DNA from: Linanthus parryae
Lineage: Eukaryota > Streptophyta > Magnoliopsida > Ericales > Polemoniaceae
Direction: 5' to 3'
Assembly: GCA_023055425.1 (NCBI GenBank)
Contig: JALGPY010000004.1
Coordinates: 60,845,718-60,909,717 of the forward strand
Length of the DNA stretch: 64,000 nucleotides
Below the pieces are notes generated by a model, which searched no databases, was not told where the DNA came from, and was given only the letters and a program-made list of their open reading frames with translations. This document shows positions 34,652 through 44,975 of this stretch, piece by piece (position 1 is the first letter of the stretch; each line of letters begins with the position of its first letter). Both the position numbers and the translations under genes were made by a program.

Positions 34652-36547
34652 TTACCATTTGCGCGTCCCGAGCAAAGTCTCATCTACTGCATTTAATTGT
34701 CTACCAGCCGACACGACTCAAACGACTCTAACACGACAAACGACACAACAATGCAGCAATATGATGCAAATGCAAATCCTAGACTCTATCTTAACACAAC
34801 ACACAAAACGCTTTAAATCTTTCTTTTTGGTAAGATCAGGCAATCTCCCTCTCATCAACTAAAAATCATCAAGCTCTCACTAATCCTGTTTGAAATTCAT
34901 ATACACGTAGCAAGAATTTGAAATAAAAATTTGATTCAGTGCAAAAGCTCACTAAGGCGTCCCCTTTCCTCCACCAATTCAAACCAAGACACAAGCACGT
35001 CCTAAGATTCATTGGGTCTAATTAAGCTCAAACTTCACTGTAGCCTTTCTTCGCCGAATCATCTGAGGTTTTCAGACCCTCTTAGCCTTTATTGCGTTTG
35101 AACGCAAATTGTCCCGGTGAAGGGAGTCACAACTCCTGTGAAATAAGGCTTGACTCTAGTTTTCCTCTCTAAGCTTTACTTGGATGGAATCCAAATTTTC
35201 CGTGTGACCGGAAGCACATTAGGTTGTTTCTCCTTGAAGCACATTTTTTTTTCAGATTTTCTCATTTTTCTTTTCTTTCCTCCTCTGTTTTTTTACAACC
35301 GTGCAGTAGAACATAAAGAGCGTGGGCTTTTTCGGTTAACTCTTGTGACCAGCGTAAGGGATGGTGGTGTACGCCCCCCAACTTCACTTAGGTTGAGGCA
35401 ACCGTACCACATGAAACCAACTCTACACGAAGGTCCACCCCAGATCAACAAGAGACCACAAGTTTCCACTTGAAAACAGAATATTCAGCTACAAGCAAAA
35501 CTCAATCTAATTAGCACACCATAGGAAACTTAGGTATACTTTACATGTCATTCTTTCACAACTTCCAAAAATTCCCGGGACATCCTTAGTGAAACCTCTA
35601 CACTGAATACTCATGGTAATAGATTTGTCCTACTACGGCACTTCCTACTCAAAAGGATTCATTCACTAAGCTCTCTTCAGTTTCAAGATCCTCAATTGCC
35701 TTTTTTTAAATTTTTAATTTTATTTTATTATTTTTTTTATATAGATTTTCATAAAATCCTAACTCTATATGCAAGGCTTTGACACGAAAAAAATGACTCT
35801 ACACAATTTAAAATTTTGGTGGGTATACTCAATTATGTAAAAGTGCAAACAGTATGTAAATCTACTCTACACAATACGACAATATAAGTAAAAAACATAA
35901 CAAAAACCACAACTGACTCACAATACAATCTAAACACATCCTACATGTAACTGGCTATGCAAGACACATTGGCTAGTAAAAAGTTAAACCACCCCCACAC
36001 TGAATGCTTCGTTGTCCTCAACGAATTTAGAGATTTGGTATAGGACTCATCAATCAATGTGGAAGGCCAGTAGATGAGATGGAGCTATGACATACTTATA
36101 TAAAATAAACACAAAATTTAGCAAGAGAAAAAGATACTCACAACCACCTCAAGGGTGGGGACGAAATCACGCCAAGCAGTCCCCAAGCACAGTAGTGGTG
36201 CCACCATGCTCCTTTTACAGTCAATGTGTACTCGCACACCGGGGTCGACTGCCCTCCTCTACTAAAATCCATGTCTGAAGAATCCCCAACTCGCATGCAC
36301 GGGTCCCTGTAAAGGTCATGTGTGACATGGCACACCGGGGTAGATTCTACCATAACCTGCTCAAGTATGTCACTAGGAAAACATCATTAATCCCCCTCTC
36401 TCTCATCTCTCCATATAAATAACTAAAAAGACAAAACTGTATTAAAAACTCACTCCCTAACTTAAGCAGAAAATACGTTGGGTTGCCTCCCAACAAGCGT
36501 CGTGTAATTTAAGGTCGACGACCCGACCCAGTTACCTCAAAAGATGT
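34652..36547. other. Noncoding internal part of element E
   Basis: About 1.9 kb with AT-rich tracts (for example 35700-35760) and no convincing gene. It includes an internal purine tract near 35990-36003 and the sequence GGTTGCCTCCCAACAAGCG at about 36481-36499, a phrase seen in many plant Athila-type elements. Confidence 0.6.
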
Positions 36548-37558
36548 TTAAGGAGATTTTTCTCTCCACTTTTTCTTCTTCCACCATCGTCTCTCTTTTT
36601 GTCTCTTCTCAAGTGAGCATGCATGAGACGCATATGGCAAGAAGAAGTTATAGAAGACGGCCTTTGCAAATTTCTTCTTCTTGTGCTTCCACTCCTTGAT
36701 CACCGGTCTTCTCGAGAATTCATTCACCACATCATGACCCATTGTACCTTTCCTCTTCTTCTTCTTCTTCCAATTCTTCAGAATCAATATCATTGAGGAT
36801 CGGTTATGTGGAAATAGAACCTCAGTTGGAACAGTAATGGAAAGGAGTGCTGTCTTGACTGTTTCCTTCCCTAGCTCTTGTCTTGGAATCACAGGTGTCA
36901 AATCATGTACTGCATAAAACTGGGGTCTTTGGTCTTCCTCATGTGACTCATCCCATTTTATGATCTCCCTGAGATATGGACTAGACTCAGGAATTTCTTG
37001 ATATATGTCCATGTGAACATCTCCATGCAATAATTTCTTAGCTTCATGGCTTTCTTCCTCACAGCAAATATCTTCAATGGGCCATAAGCTCGCGATGTCC
37101 ACACTCTCCCATTCATGCCATGGCTCCGGAATTATGCGAGGCAAAAGTTGTATAGGCTTCAAAATATCATCCCAATTTGAGTCTGAATCTGAGTCTGAAG
37201 CAGCCCAAGAATCTATTACTTCATGATGAACAGTATTATAGACATAGACCTCTGGGAGTTCTTCTTCTTCCTCTTCACACTCCTCAACTAAGTCAGGAAT
37301 GATGCTACTTGGCCCATCGTCATTATCTGCATATGCCAATGCACTCAAAAGTTTTGCCAAGTGTTGTCCCTTCAGCTGGAGACTTTCATCCATCCTATTA
37401 ATCCCTTCCTCAATTCTGTCCATACTAGCTATCATGAGCTTCAATACTTCTTTAATATGCTCATCTTCTTGATTGCAAGGAGGAAGGGTGTACATATCTC
37501 CATAGGAGTAGTACGGTTGGTAGACTGGAGAATGCCCATAGTAATTCTGCCCCCACAT
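36548..37558 (-). CDS. Unknown acidic protein, sole ORF of element E
   Basis: The open frame begins at 37624, but the first 22 codons are hydrophobic and overlap a CAG/GTATC splice-like site. I therefore prefer the ATG at 37558 (MWGQNYYGHSP), giving about 336 residues; the choice is uncertain. Visible parts are a Tyr-rich N-terminus, a helix-prone segment (EVLKLMIASMDRIEEGINRMDES), an acidic run (EECEEEEEELPEVY), Trp/Asp/Glu-rich segments, and a very basic Lys-rich C-terminus. It does not resemble gag, protease, RT, integrase or a host protein I know. Its openness in a young element with no pol is notable. Function unknown. Confidence 0.5.
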   Translation of the reverse strand: MWGQNYYGHSPVYQPYYSYGDMYTLPPCNQEDEHIKEVLKLMIASMDRIEEGINRMDESLQLKGQHLAKLLSALAYADNDDGPSSIIPDLVEECEEEEEELPEVYVYNTVHHEVIDSWAASDSDSDSNWDDILKPIQLLPRIIPEPWHEWESVDIASLWPIEDICCEEESHEAKKLLHGDVHMDIYQEIPESSPYLREIIKWDESHEEDQRPQFYAVHDLTPVIPRQELGKETVKTALLSITVPTEVLFPHNRSSMILILKNWKKKKKRKGTMGHDVVNEFSRRPVIKEWKHKKKKFAKAVFYNFFLPYASHACSLEKRQKERRWWKKKKWREKSP

Positions 37559-37680
37559 GATCACCAAGATACCTGCACAATAATTCGCTAGGAAGAAGGT
37601 GAGATCAAAAAAATAAATAAACAAAAGTAAAAATAAAATTCCCTAAAGTTAATAATTCAAACTAATTCAATCGAAGTCCT

Positions 37681-37694
37681 CGGCAACGGCGCCA
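37681..37694 (-). promoter_or_regulatory. Primer binding site of element E, Asp-tRNA type
   Basis: TGGCGCCGTTGCCG on the minus strand, six bases inside the 5' LTR; the standard Athila-type primer site. Confidence 0.9.
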
Positions 37695-37700
37695 AAAACT

Positions 37701-39179
37701 TGACACGATCCAACCGCAAGTGTACGGCTGTCGCGTGTAGTAATATCCGGTAATCCGGGTTTGTCGAACCCAAAGGACTTCTCGTGAACGAATTAGGATG
37801 ATTAACTTTAATGTGGGCAAGTAACTGAGTTTGTTTGACTAATCTAAGAAAGTAAGTAACAAGCTAATTATTAAAATTGAGATTAATATGTGGGATAAGT
37901 ATCAGGATATATCTTCGGTTCACTAGGGATCTCACACCATTAATGATTTACGTTCTAGTAACACGAATGTACTCTACTTAGCCAAACGAGCACATTTACC
38001 TTGAAGATTCCTCAACCAAAGCCTATAGTTAAACTCACGTACCTGATTCCTCTAGCCTACTCAAGTTCAACTACGCATTATGTTCTCTTGATCTACTCTT
38101 AGTTCTTAGCCAACTAGCAAGATTCCTCAACCCTAGATACAGCTAGTGCATGATTCAAGTTCCAACAACGAATATTGATTCCTCTAACATTCATCACCTA
38201 GATCAACCATATTGCTACGTCTAACAATATGAAAGATAGATTAAACTCATGAATCAAGCATAACTAAACAAAACACATTCAATTAAGCATAGAAGCATGA
38301 AACAAGATCCATAAATCACCAAACTTGGTGTTCAAACCCTAGCTACCTATGAGATATCCCGAATAGAAGATTTAGCTACTAAAACACATGATCAAAGTAA
38401 AAAGTTTATTGATCATCAACAAAAAGTAGAGAAGAGAAGAGAATAGAAAATCAAACGATGGTCTCCAAGCTCCCAAGAAAGCTCCTCTCCTCTCTAATGG
38501 CGTCCCCTTGATGAATAATTCTGCCCTAGGTCGTTCTCTCCTATTAAACCCGTTCCTTCTTTTTAAGTTTTTAAAAATTACACTTTTTACCCCCTTTCTA
38601 ATCACGTCAGATCCAATATGTGATCTTGTGATCACAATTTGTGATCCTAGGATCACCTTTTGTAGTTGTAGAGTCACGGTGATCTTCTATGTGGTCTTGC
38701 ACTTGATCTTGTGATCATAGGATCACCTTTTTTTAATTGTAGGATCACGTTGATCTTCCATGTGGTCTTGCACTTGATCTTGTGATCACAATTTGTGATC
38801 CTCTACTTCCAGTGAGTTGCTTCTTTTCACTCCTCTTGAATTTTTGGCCAAGTCTTTTTCTCCTCTTAGCTTCTCCTCTTCTTCTATTCTCTCATGCATT
38901 CGTTGAGTTTCTTTCTTTCCGAAGTTCGCTTCCGCTCCAAAATCCGCACTCCAAGCTTCCGGTCCCTGAAATCCACAACACGAACAAATACCGGAAGATC
39001 AAATGCGACAAATAAAGCCTAAAACATGCATAAAACGCCCGAATTACACAATGAAGTCTAAATACTCAAGTATGCTCAAAACATATAAGAATTGGTCAAT
39101 TTCTCATACAAATATCTCTAAACGCACGCAAATCGATGGTGAATCCTATAAGAATATAACTCCTAAAGTGGAGTTATCA
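37701..39179 (-). repeat. 5' LTR of element E (1479 bp)
   Basis: Pairs with 33160-34638. Differences noted near 33628/38169, 33859/38400, 33956/38497, 34029/38570, 34107/38648, 34381/38922 and 34573/39114, all single bases. Confidence 0.95.
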
Positions 39180-39911
39180 TTCATGAGCGTTTCCATAGAC
39201 ATCTTCGAACTTGTCCCATTTAGGAGCCTTGTACCCAACCGGGTTAAGCATGAGATAGATCTCTCGAGGGATAGGCGGATCGTTGTCTAGCTTCGGGATG
39301 ATGGTATCCGCGAATGATTGGTGAGCCAGAATGGTGTCTATGCGATTCTGCAGAGACGTCATACACTCCGGAGTGTTTCCCTCGGTAGCAGGAGGAGGAG
39401 TTGCCGCAAGCGGAGGCGACACATATGCCGCAGGAGGATTGGGGACGTATTGGGCGTTCGCGTTGCCCCAGATTGCCGTTGGAGGAGGCAAGGGATACTG
39501 CGAGGCCGGATTAGGTATCAAAGCCGGAAGCTGAGGAATATGAGCAGTAAGGGGCAACATTTGAGCTGTTGACCCTTGAATCGAGGGTAGCTGCGTAGTC
39601 ACCGGTGGAGTCTGCAGATTAGGGTTGGGGGGTGTGGTTGACACTCCCAGTCCTTGAGCGGCAGGGGTTCCTCCTCCCTGAGAAACGGCGGTGGCTGGTG
39701 CAGGGTTCGGTGCAAGAGTCCCTAAGACAGCCATGATCCGTTCTAGCTGCGCGGATTGAGCTTTGAGGGCTTTCGCCTGACCTTGGATGGTGGCGTCCAA
39801 GGATTCTAGCGTCGGGGCTTCACCGGTGGTCGTAGGAGTGCGGCGGATCTCCTCTCCTGAGGCGGCTTCAGTGGAAGGCGATCTGTTACTGACATCATCC
39901 TCCTGAGACAT
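39180..39911 (-). CDS. Gypsy D gag, N-terminal block
   Basis: Starts at ATG 39911 (MSQEDDVSN), only 41 bases inside the 5' LTR. The 244 codons comprise an acidic/Ser-Thr-rich start, a coiled-coil-prone segment (IQGQAKALKAQSAQLERIMAVL), a long Pro/Ala/Thr-rich linker, and the conserved FADTIIPKLDNDPPIPREIYL...YKAPKWDKFEDVYGNAHE. Element E interrupts it there; the reading frame resumes at 33154 in phase. The F homologue has the same layout. Confidence 0.88.
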
Positions 39912-39929
39912 GGTTGCTTATGATGGTAA

Positions 39930-39952
39930 GTTTCACGTCAGGTTCACCAAAA
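39930..39952 (-). promoter_or_regulatory. Probable primer binding site of Gypsy D
   Basis: Inside the 5' LTR the minus strand reads TTTTGGTGAACCTGACGTG; element F has ATTTGGTGAATCCGACGTG at the same place. The block starting TGGTGAA is therefore the likely primer site. I do not assign the tRNA with confidence. Confidence 0.6.
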
Positions 39953-40581
39953 TGTGCACAAGAGATTCCGGCAGGGCAGAACTCCGTGTACACCGTAAGT
40001 AGAGGATCAGAGATGGCACAGGAAGAGTTGGGTTGTGTGTAGGGAGAGAGTAAGACAATAGTAATGTCTGAGAGAGAGACAGGGGTTTGGCAGAGCTTTC
40101 GCGTATGGCTGGTGTGTTCTCCTCTGTATGGAAAGGTTAACGTCCTATATATAACGGAGAATGTGACCGTTGTAGTGTGGTTAATGCGCCCATCAATGGC
40201 GGCTTAATTAGCTTAACCACAACGGCACGTTCGTCCTCATATATAGGGACCGTTACAGCACGTTATGCGCGAATACCGGAACCGTTATGGGGTTGACCGG
40301 GTTTGAACGGATTGACCGGGTTTATGGATCTCGTGCCATAAATCTCTCAAAAGCAGTTACTAAAGGCCGTGCGCGGGCTTGGATCGCACGCGACAGGACT
40401 TACTCTAGCCTCCAAACCACTAAGTCCCTACAAGTCCCGTGCAGTGATATGCGAGGGCCCTGTCTCGCAGCCCCCACATGGATCAGCGCGGCTGGTGATC
40501 CAGTGTGTGTGGAGCACAATATGGTGTGCTGGATGGTTTCCACGTGGCCAAGAACTGTCAGCTCAGAAAGCACTATCTACA
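39953..40581 (-). repeat. 5' LTR of Gypsy D (629 bp)
   Basis: Matches 11143-11771 at equal length with about 14 differences by eye. It is flanked on the right by AAGGG (40582-40586). TATATATA at 40145-40152 is the likely core promoter for gag-pol. Confidence 0.93.
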
Positions 40582-41107
40582 AAGGGCAAAGGAGTTGCCT
40601 CTACTTCTAAAGGAAAGCGCAAAAAAGTTGCAAAATCCAAGGAAGCCTTGAATCCTAGTGGGGCGTGGCTAAAGGTGATTGTCACTACTGTAGCCAGTCG
40701 GGTCACTGGAGGAGGAATTGCCCCAAGTATCTGGAGGATAAAAGGCTTCGAATAGTGATTCCACCACCACCAGGTATTTTTCTTATAGACGTCAATCTAT
40801 CTATTTCTTCATATTGGGCATAGGATACTGGATGTGGATCTCACATTTGTCGAAATGTGCAGGATTAGAAAAGAAGGAGAATATTGGCTAAAGGGGAGAT
40901 AGACTTGCGCGTCGGGAGTGGAGCAAGAGTCGCTGCATTAGCTATAGGCGTATATGAGCTATCTTTGCCTTCTGGACTTATTTTAGAATTAGACAATTGC
41001 TATTATGAGCCTGCTATGAGCAGAAACATTATTTATGTTTCATGTTTGGACGAGAAAGGTTTTTATAATTCAATAAAGGACAAGTATTGCTCCATTTATT
41101 TTGATAG
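40582..41107 (+). pseudogene. Copia C gag C-terminus and protease block
   Basis: Continues the C polyprotein after element D: basic linker (ASTSKGKRKKVAKSKEAL), a CCHC knuckle (CHYCSQSGHWRRNC) reached after a frameshift near 40665, the protease motif DTGCGSHIC preceded by a stop, then the region to SIYFDS. It ends at GATAG (41103-41107), the left target-site copy of element G; the other copy is 46275-46279. Confidence 0.88.
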
Positions 41108-42400
41108 TGAAAAGGGAGTATGCAGATGGATATGCAGCACATATACTCTAGAAGGGGGGTTGAATGGAGTATTCCAACTTTTTGCAAAACTTGAGGAGGA
41201 AAAGAGTTTTAGTTCAAGTGCAAATGAGTTCAAGAACTTGAACACAAATTCAATCCTTTGAAATGAAATACAATTTGAAATGAAACATACAAGTCTTTTC
41301 CAAAGCCTTGAAAAGAGTTTCAAACCCTTGAAAAACAGACAAGATTGAGTGCTGTAAAAACTATGAATGTGAATGAACTGTAAATGCAAGAGACAAAGGA
41401 TTTATAGAGTTCAGTCCACTTGGACCTACGTCTCTACCTCAGGGATCTTCTCCCTGCAGGATTTTCAACTCAATTCTTATTAATCAGAAGCTAAGCCCTA
41501 GATCTCAAGCACAGAGAATTGCCTTACTCTGTTACAGCTTGTGGTTCTCCCTAACCTATCTAGTACCTGCTCTAGCTAACTGATTAACTAAGAATTCTCT
41601 ATTGTTCAGTTTGAAAAATCCTTGAGAATGAAGTATAGAAGTATTACAGAAATGATCTACCAATAAAGCACAATACATACGAACACTAGAGTGTAGAACT
41701 GGAGTAAAGAATGCAGTCAACTTATGTGAGTTAGATTGTGAGAGTGATGAACTTCTTTGATGCTTTTCAATCCAGAATTGTGTCCCTCTTTTTGCCCGTC
41801 GAGTGTTGTTTGTTTTTGCTTCAAGATGAGCTCCATTTATACTGTTTGAAGCTCTGCAAATCTTCCCAGATTTTCAGCAACAACTTCCTATTTTGTAGGC
41901 AACAAACTTTGACTCTCTTAACAGCTCTCTCCAACGGATAGTTGATCACAATCTTCAGAGATATGTTGTGATCTTGTCTTTAAACATTCTGAGAAGCTGT
42001 CATAAGTTTCTGATTGATCACAGGATCATCTTCACTAAGTGATTTCCTTCCTGCAAAGGTCAGATACGGAAACAATCCTGCATATATAGGAAATAAAATT
42101 TCCCTGCAAAACTAAGTCAAAATGATGGATTAAAACGTGTCAGATATATCAAAACAGTTTGTCTTTCATCATCAAATAATAACACATCAAGTACAAGGGT
42201 GAGAGGGATAGAATTAGATCAAAAGAGTTTAGAGAAACACCCCCTCAGAACATGCATGCAGGTCAGACAATTTCTAGGCTTTGAATCCTGGTTCAAGGCC
42301 GCTATTTCAAGCCTATGAAACCTGATTCAAGGCTTTGAAAATTGGTTCAAGGCCTTGAAATACCTAAGTATTTCAAGTCCATGAAACTTGTGACCTTACA
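41108..42400 (-). repeat. 3' LTR of element G (1293 bp)
   Basis: TGAAAAGGGAG...CCTTACA, matching 44976-46274. Both LTRs contain many variants of TTCAAGGCTTTGAAA, an imperfect palindrome, for example around 42280-42390 here and 46140-46250 in the partner. Confidence 0.9.
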
Positions 42401-42413
42401 ATCTCCCCCTTGA
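42401..42413 (-). promoter_or_regulatory. Polypurine tract of element G
   Basis: TCAAGGGGGAGAT on the minus strand directly precedes the 3' LTR. Confidence 0.8.
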
Positions 42414-43092
42414 TGAAAGACAAAACCTCAATCTGTTTGATTCTTAGTTTCTCCAAAAAGTACTGATTAGTACATAATAAGAATAACACAGTAACTCCAA
42501 AAGATCCAACTTATTAAGGAACAAAAGCAACAACAGCAAGTAAGTTGCAGAAAATCCTACTGACCAAAAGATAGGTCATCTAAACAGAAATAAAATAAAA
42601 AACAACTAAAGATTTTTCTCCCCCTTTTTGACTTTCATCAAAAATAATGAGAAGATGTTGGATCAGTTTCTGGAAAATTTTGAAAATAAAAGTCTAAAAA
42701 AATGAATGAATGGGAAAGAAAGAGTAGGCGGGATTAAGGGGTTGGAGCTTCATCTCCATCCTGATCTCCCTCTTCTTCCTCACTATCTTCATCATTGGCT
42801 TGGACTTATTGTGAAACCACATCTAGTTCCTCAATGAAAGAACTGATCTTCTCTATAACATTGTTGAACAAGAAGGTGAGTCCTTCCAAAGCTTTTATTC
42901 CATGCTTTAGTTTCTTCGTCATAGCCATCCTTTTCTGTTGTGCAGAGGGTATTTTGTGATCCTTCTTTCCTGTTTTTTATGCAGCTACAAATTTGAACGA
43001 TCCTTATCATGCCACCCCTTGTTGGAAACAGAGTACACTTCGTAGGATCCTGAAGTAGTGTCTGAGTCTGAGTCTGGAATGAGAATTTATTT
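42414..43092. other. Decayed 3' coding and noncoding region of element G
   Basis: On the minus strand this continues past the extra ORF and has acidic-codon stretches (near 42750-42800), but no frame stays open. It is probably the worn C-terminal part of the extra Sirevirus ORF followed by 3' untranslated sequence. Confidence 0.45.
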
Positions 43093-43398
43093 TCATTTTC
43101 CTTTGACCCCAGTGTCTATCTTTTTCTTGTCTCTCCTAGGTCCTCCAATATGGATTCCCTTTTGCTTTTCTTGTGAAGATATTGCAGTCTGTTTCTTCTT
43201 GCCAGTTGCTGAAATTTGGTCCTTTTTCACCATCTTCTTAGGTGGAGAAGACTCCTGTTCTTCATCAGTAAAGCTCTTTGACTCTGAGTCTTCACTGATA
43301 GTTATAACCTTTTCTTCAACTATCTTTCTCTTCTTCTCTGTACTCTGTCTTGAACCTCCGGCCATCTTGATGATGTCTGAGGCTCTTCTAGTTCTCAT
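43093..43398 (-). pseudogene. Remnant of the extra (env-like position) ORF of Sirevirus-like element G
   Basis: From ATG 43398 (MRTRRASDIIKMAGGSRQ) about 100 codons encode a hydrophilic, Lys/Ser/Glu-rich protein with an acidic patch (SEDSESKSFTDEEQESSPPKK). It lies downstream of pol on the same strand, the position where Sireviruses carry an additional, often called env-like, ORF. There is no transmembrane segment from this start. It is interrupted downstream, so it is a partial copy; the identification rests on position and composition. Confidence 0.5.
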
Positions 43399-43854
43399 TA
43401 GGGTTTGGGAGAAGAATAGAGATAGGTGGATGTGATACGGAGTGAAGGAGAAGAGAAGGAGATAAATACTCAGAGAGTTTGTATTTGAAAAGAAAACTGC
43501 AATATTTTCTGATCTTAAAAGATCTGTAATGATCAACAAAGATTCAAATTTTTGAAGCCGTTGGAAATAGATAATTTAATACTATATTTGGCTGAAAATC
43601 AATTTTGAAAAATGTAGGGGCAATATTGAGCAAATATCTACAAAGATAGCACCCAATACTGAATGATCCAAAACTTATTCACTAATCAGTTATCAGACTT
43701 ATCTTCAAGGCTTTGAAAATATTTTCAAGTTCTTGAAATGCAGTTAAGATGAAACACATAAGACGAAAGCTTTGAATAGATTTTCAAGGCTTTGAAAATT
43801 TGTTCAAACCTTTGAAACACATAAGAACTTACCTTCCTTACCTGATGCTCCCCC

Positions 43855-44106
43855 TAAACCAATGCATCCTTATTTAGCATGCCTAATTCCAATCTTAGAG
43901 CTGAGAATCTTTCATCTGGAAAGGGTTTAGTGAAGATATCTGCAAGTTGCATGTTAGTCGAAACAAATTCAAGAACAATATCACCTTTCTCAGCATGATC
44001 TCTGATGAAATGATGTCTAACATCAATATGCTTGGTTCTTTAATGTTGTATTGGATTCTTTGTAGTCCTTGCTACTGAATGATCTGTTTCTTTCTCTGTT
44101 GAAGTC
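43855..44106 (-). pseudogene. RNase H tail of element G
   Basis: The minus strand reads a worn KNPIQH-stop-RTKHIDVRHHFIRDH...GDIVLEFV...QLADIFTKPF, the conserved C-terminal end of Copia pol. It directly follows gag, which marks a large internal deletion removing protease to reverse transcriptase. Confidence 0.85.
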
Positions 44107-44934
44107 TTAGTTTCCAAAGTTTTTCTTCATCTTGAGAATTCTGGTCAAGGATTTGGAAATCAATGCAAAAGGATCTTTATCATCATCATCTTCAGTTTCA
44201 AGGCTTTGAATTTTCTCATTCTCTTTGGCCTTGAGTGTAAATTTCTTGACACCTTCAGGTAGCTCTCCATTCATGGGTATTTCATGTTTCAGGAGCTTCC
44301 CTTGTAGGTCATCAAGAGTTAGTAATGAAAGATCTTGAGGTTCTTCAATGGTCGTTGTCTTTGGTTTCCATTTGGCCTTTGGAAGACTTCTTAGTATCTT
44401 CCTTACCTTTTCTTCAATGGAAATATGTTTTCCCAAAGAATCAAGGTTGTTGAAAATGTCTGTGAACCTCTTGAACATCTCTCTAATTGACTCATCTGCA
44501 TTCATCTTGAACAGCTCATATTTCCTGAGATAAATGTTGATCTTGCTTTGTTTGACTTGACTAGTTCCTTCAAATGCCACCACAAGCTTATCCCAGATTT
44601 CTTTGGCAGTCTTGCAGCCTGAAATTCTGTTGAATTCATCTGTACTCAAAGCACAATACAAGATGTTAATATCTTTGTAATTCTTAGAAAATTGTTCTAA
44701 TTCATAAGAAGAGAGTGAGTCTTCCGATTTGGGAGTTTTGATCCCATCTTTCTCTGTAAAGAAAGTGTGAGGTCCATTCTGAATAATTGTCCAAAGTTCT
44801 ATGTCTTGATCAATGATAAACATCTTCATCAGGGCTTTCTAGTGAGCAAAGTTGTCTCCACAAAATAGAGGAGGTCTGTTAGAAGCTCTTCCCTATGAGA
44901 AACCACCATCACCTGCAGTACTCATGATCACCAT
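44107..44934 (-). pseudogene. Sirevirus-type gag of element G
   Basis: The likely original start is ATG 44934 (MVIMSTAGD) or 44925, followed by two in-frame stops, then an open frame from 44829. It encodes a UBN2-type gag: ELWTIIQNGPHTF, YCALSTDEFNRISGCKTAKEIWDKLVVAFEGTSQVKQSKI, YELFKMNADESIREMFKRFTDI, RSLPKAKWKPKTTTIEE. The zinc-knuckle part is missing because the deletion joins it to the RNase H tail. Without it this gag could not package RNA normally. Confidence 0.88.
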
Positions 44935-44961
44935 ATGGTTGAATCTTATACAGTGATACAA

Positions 44962-44973
44962 GCTCTGATACCA
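44962..44973 (-). promoter_or_regulatory. Primer binding site of element G
   Basis: TGGTATCAGAGC on the minus strand, two bases inside the 5' LTR; initiator-Met-tRNA type. Confidence 0.9.
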
Positions 44974-44975
44974 AT

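Larger units (their letters stand above)
33160..39179 (-). mobile_element. Non-autonomous Athila-like LTR element E
   Basis: Two 1,479-bp LTRs (33160-34638 and 37701-39179) flank 3,062 bp, with a perfect TTCAT duplication (33155-33159 and 39180-39184) inside the gag of Gypsy D. The primer site is the Asp-tRNA type (TGGCGCCGTTGCCG) and the tract next to the 3' LTR reads GTGTGGGGGTATT, both typical of Athila-type Gypsy elements. No gag, protease, RT or integrase sequence is visible; it would have to be mobilised by another element. I found seven substitutions between its LTRs, so it is young. Confidence 0.93.
11143..40581 (-). mobile_element. Tat-lineage Gypsy retrotransposon D with antisense PMD gene, split by B and E
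   Basis: LTRs of 629 bp each lie at 11143-11771 and 39953-40581, flanked by a perfect AAGGG duplication. On the minus strand the order is 5' LTR, gag-PR, RT-RNase H, a second archaeal-type RNase H, integrase, a long 3' region, and 3' LTR. That order, and especially the second RNase H, is typical of the Tat group (Ogre/Retand-like). The 3' region carries a spliced plant mobile domain gene on the opposite strand and a tandem-repeat zone. Without the nested B and E, D is about 15.0 kb. Removing them restores the flanking reading frames exactly. By eye its LTRs differ at about 14 of 629 positions. Confidence 0.93.

Noticed and set aside
36548..37624. Reading the E ORF as an envelope or gag protein
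   Set aside because: No zinc knuckle or gag motif; the only hydrophobic stretch is the doubtful N-terminal extension, so neither name is supported.
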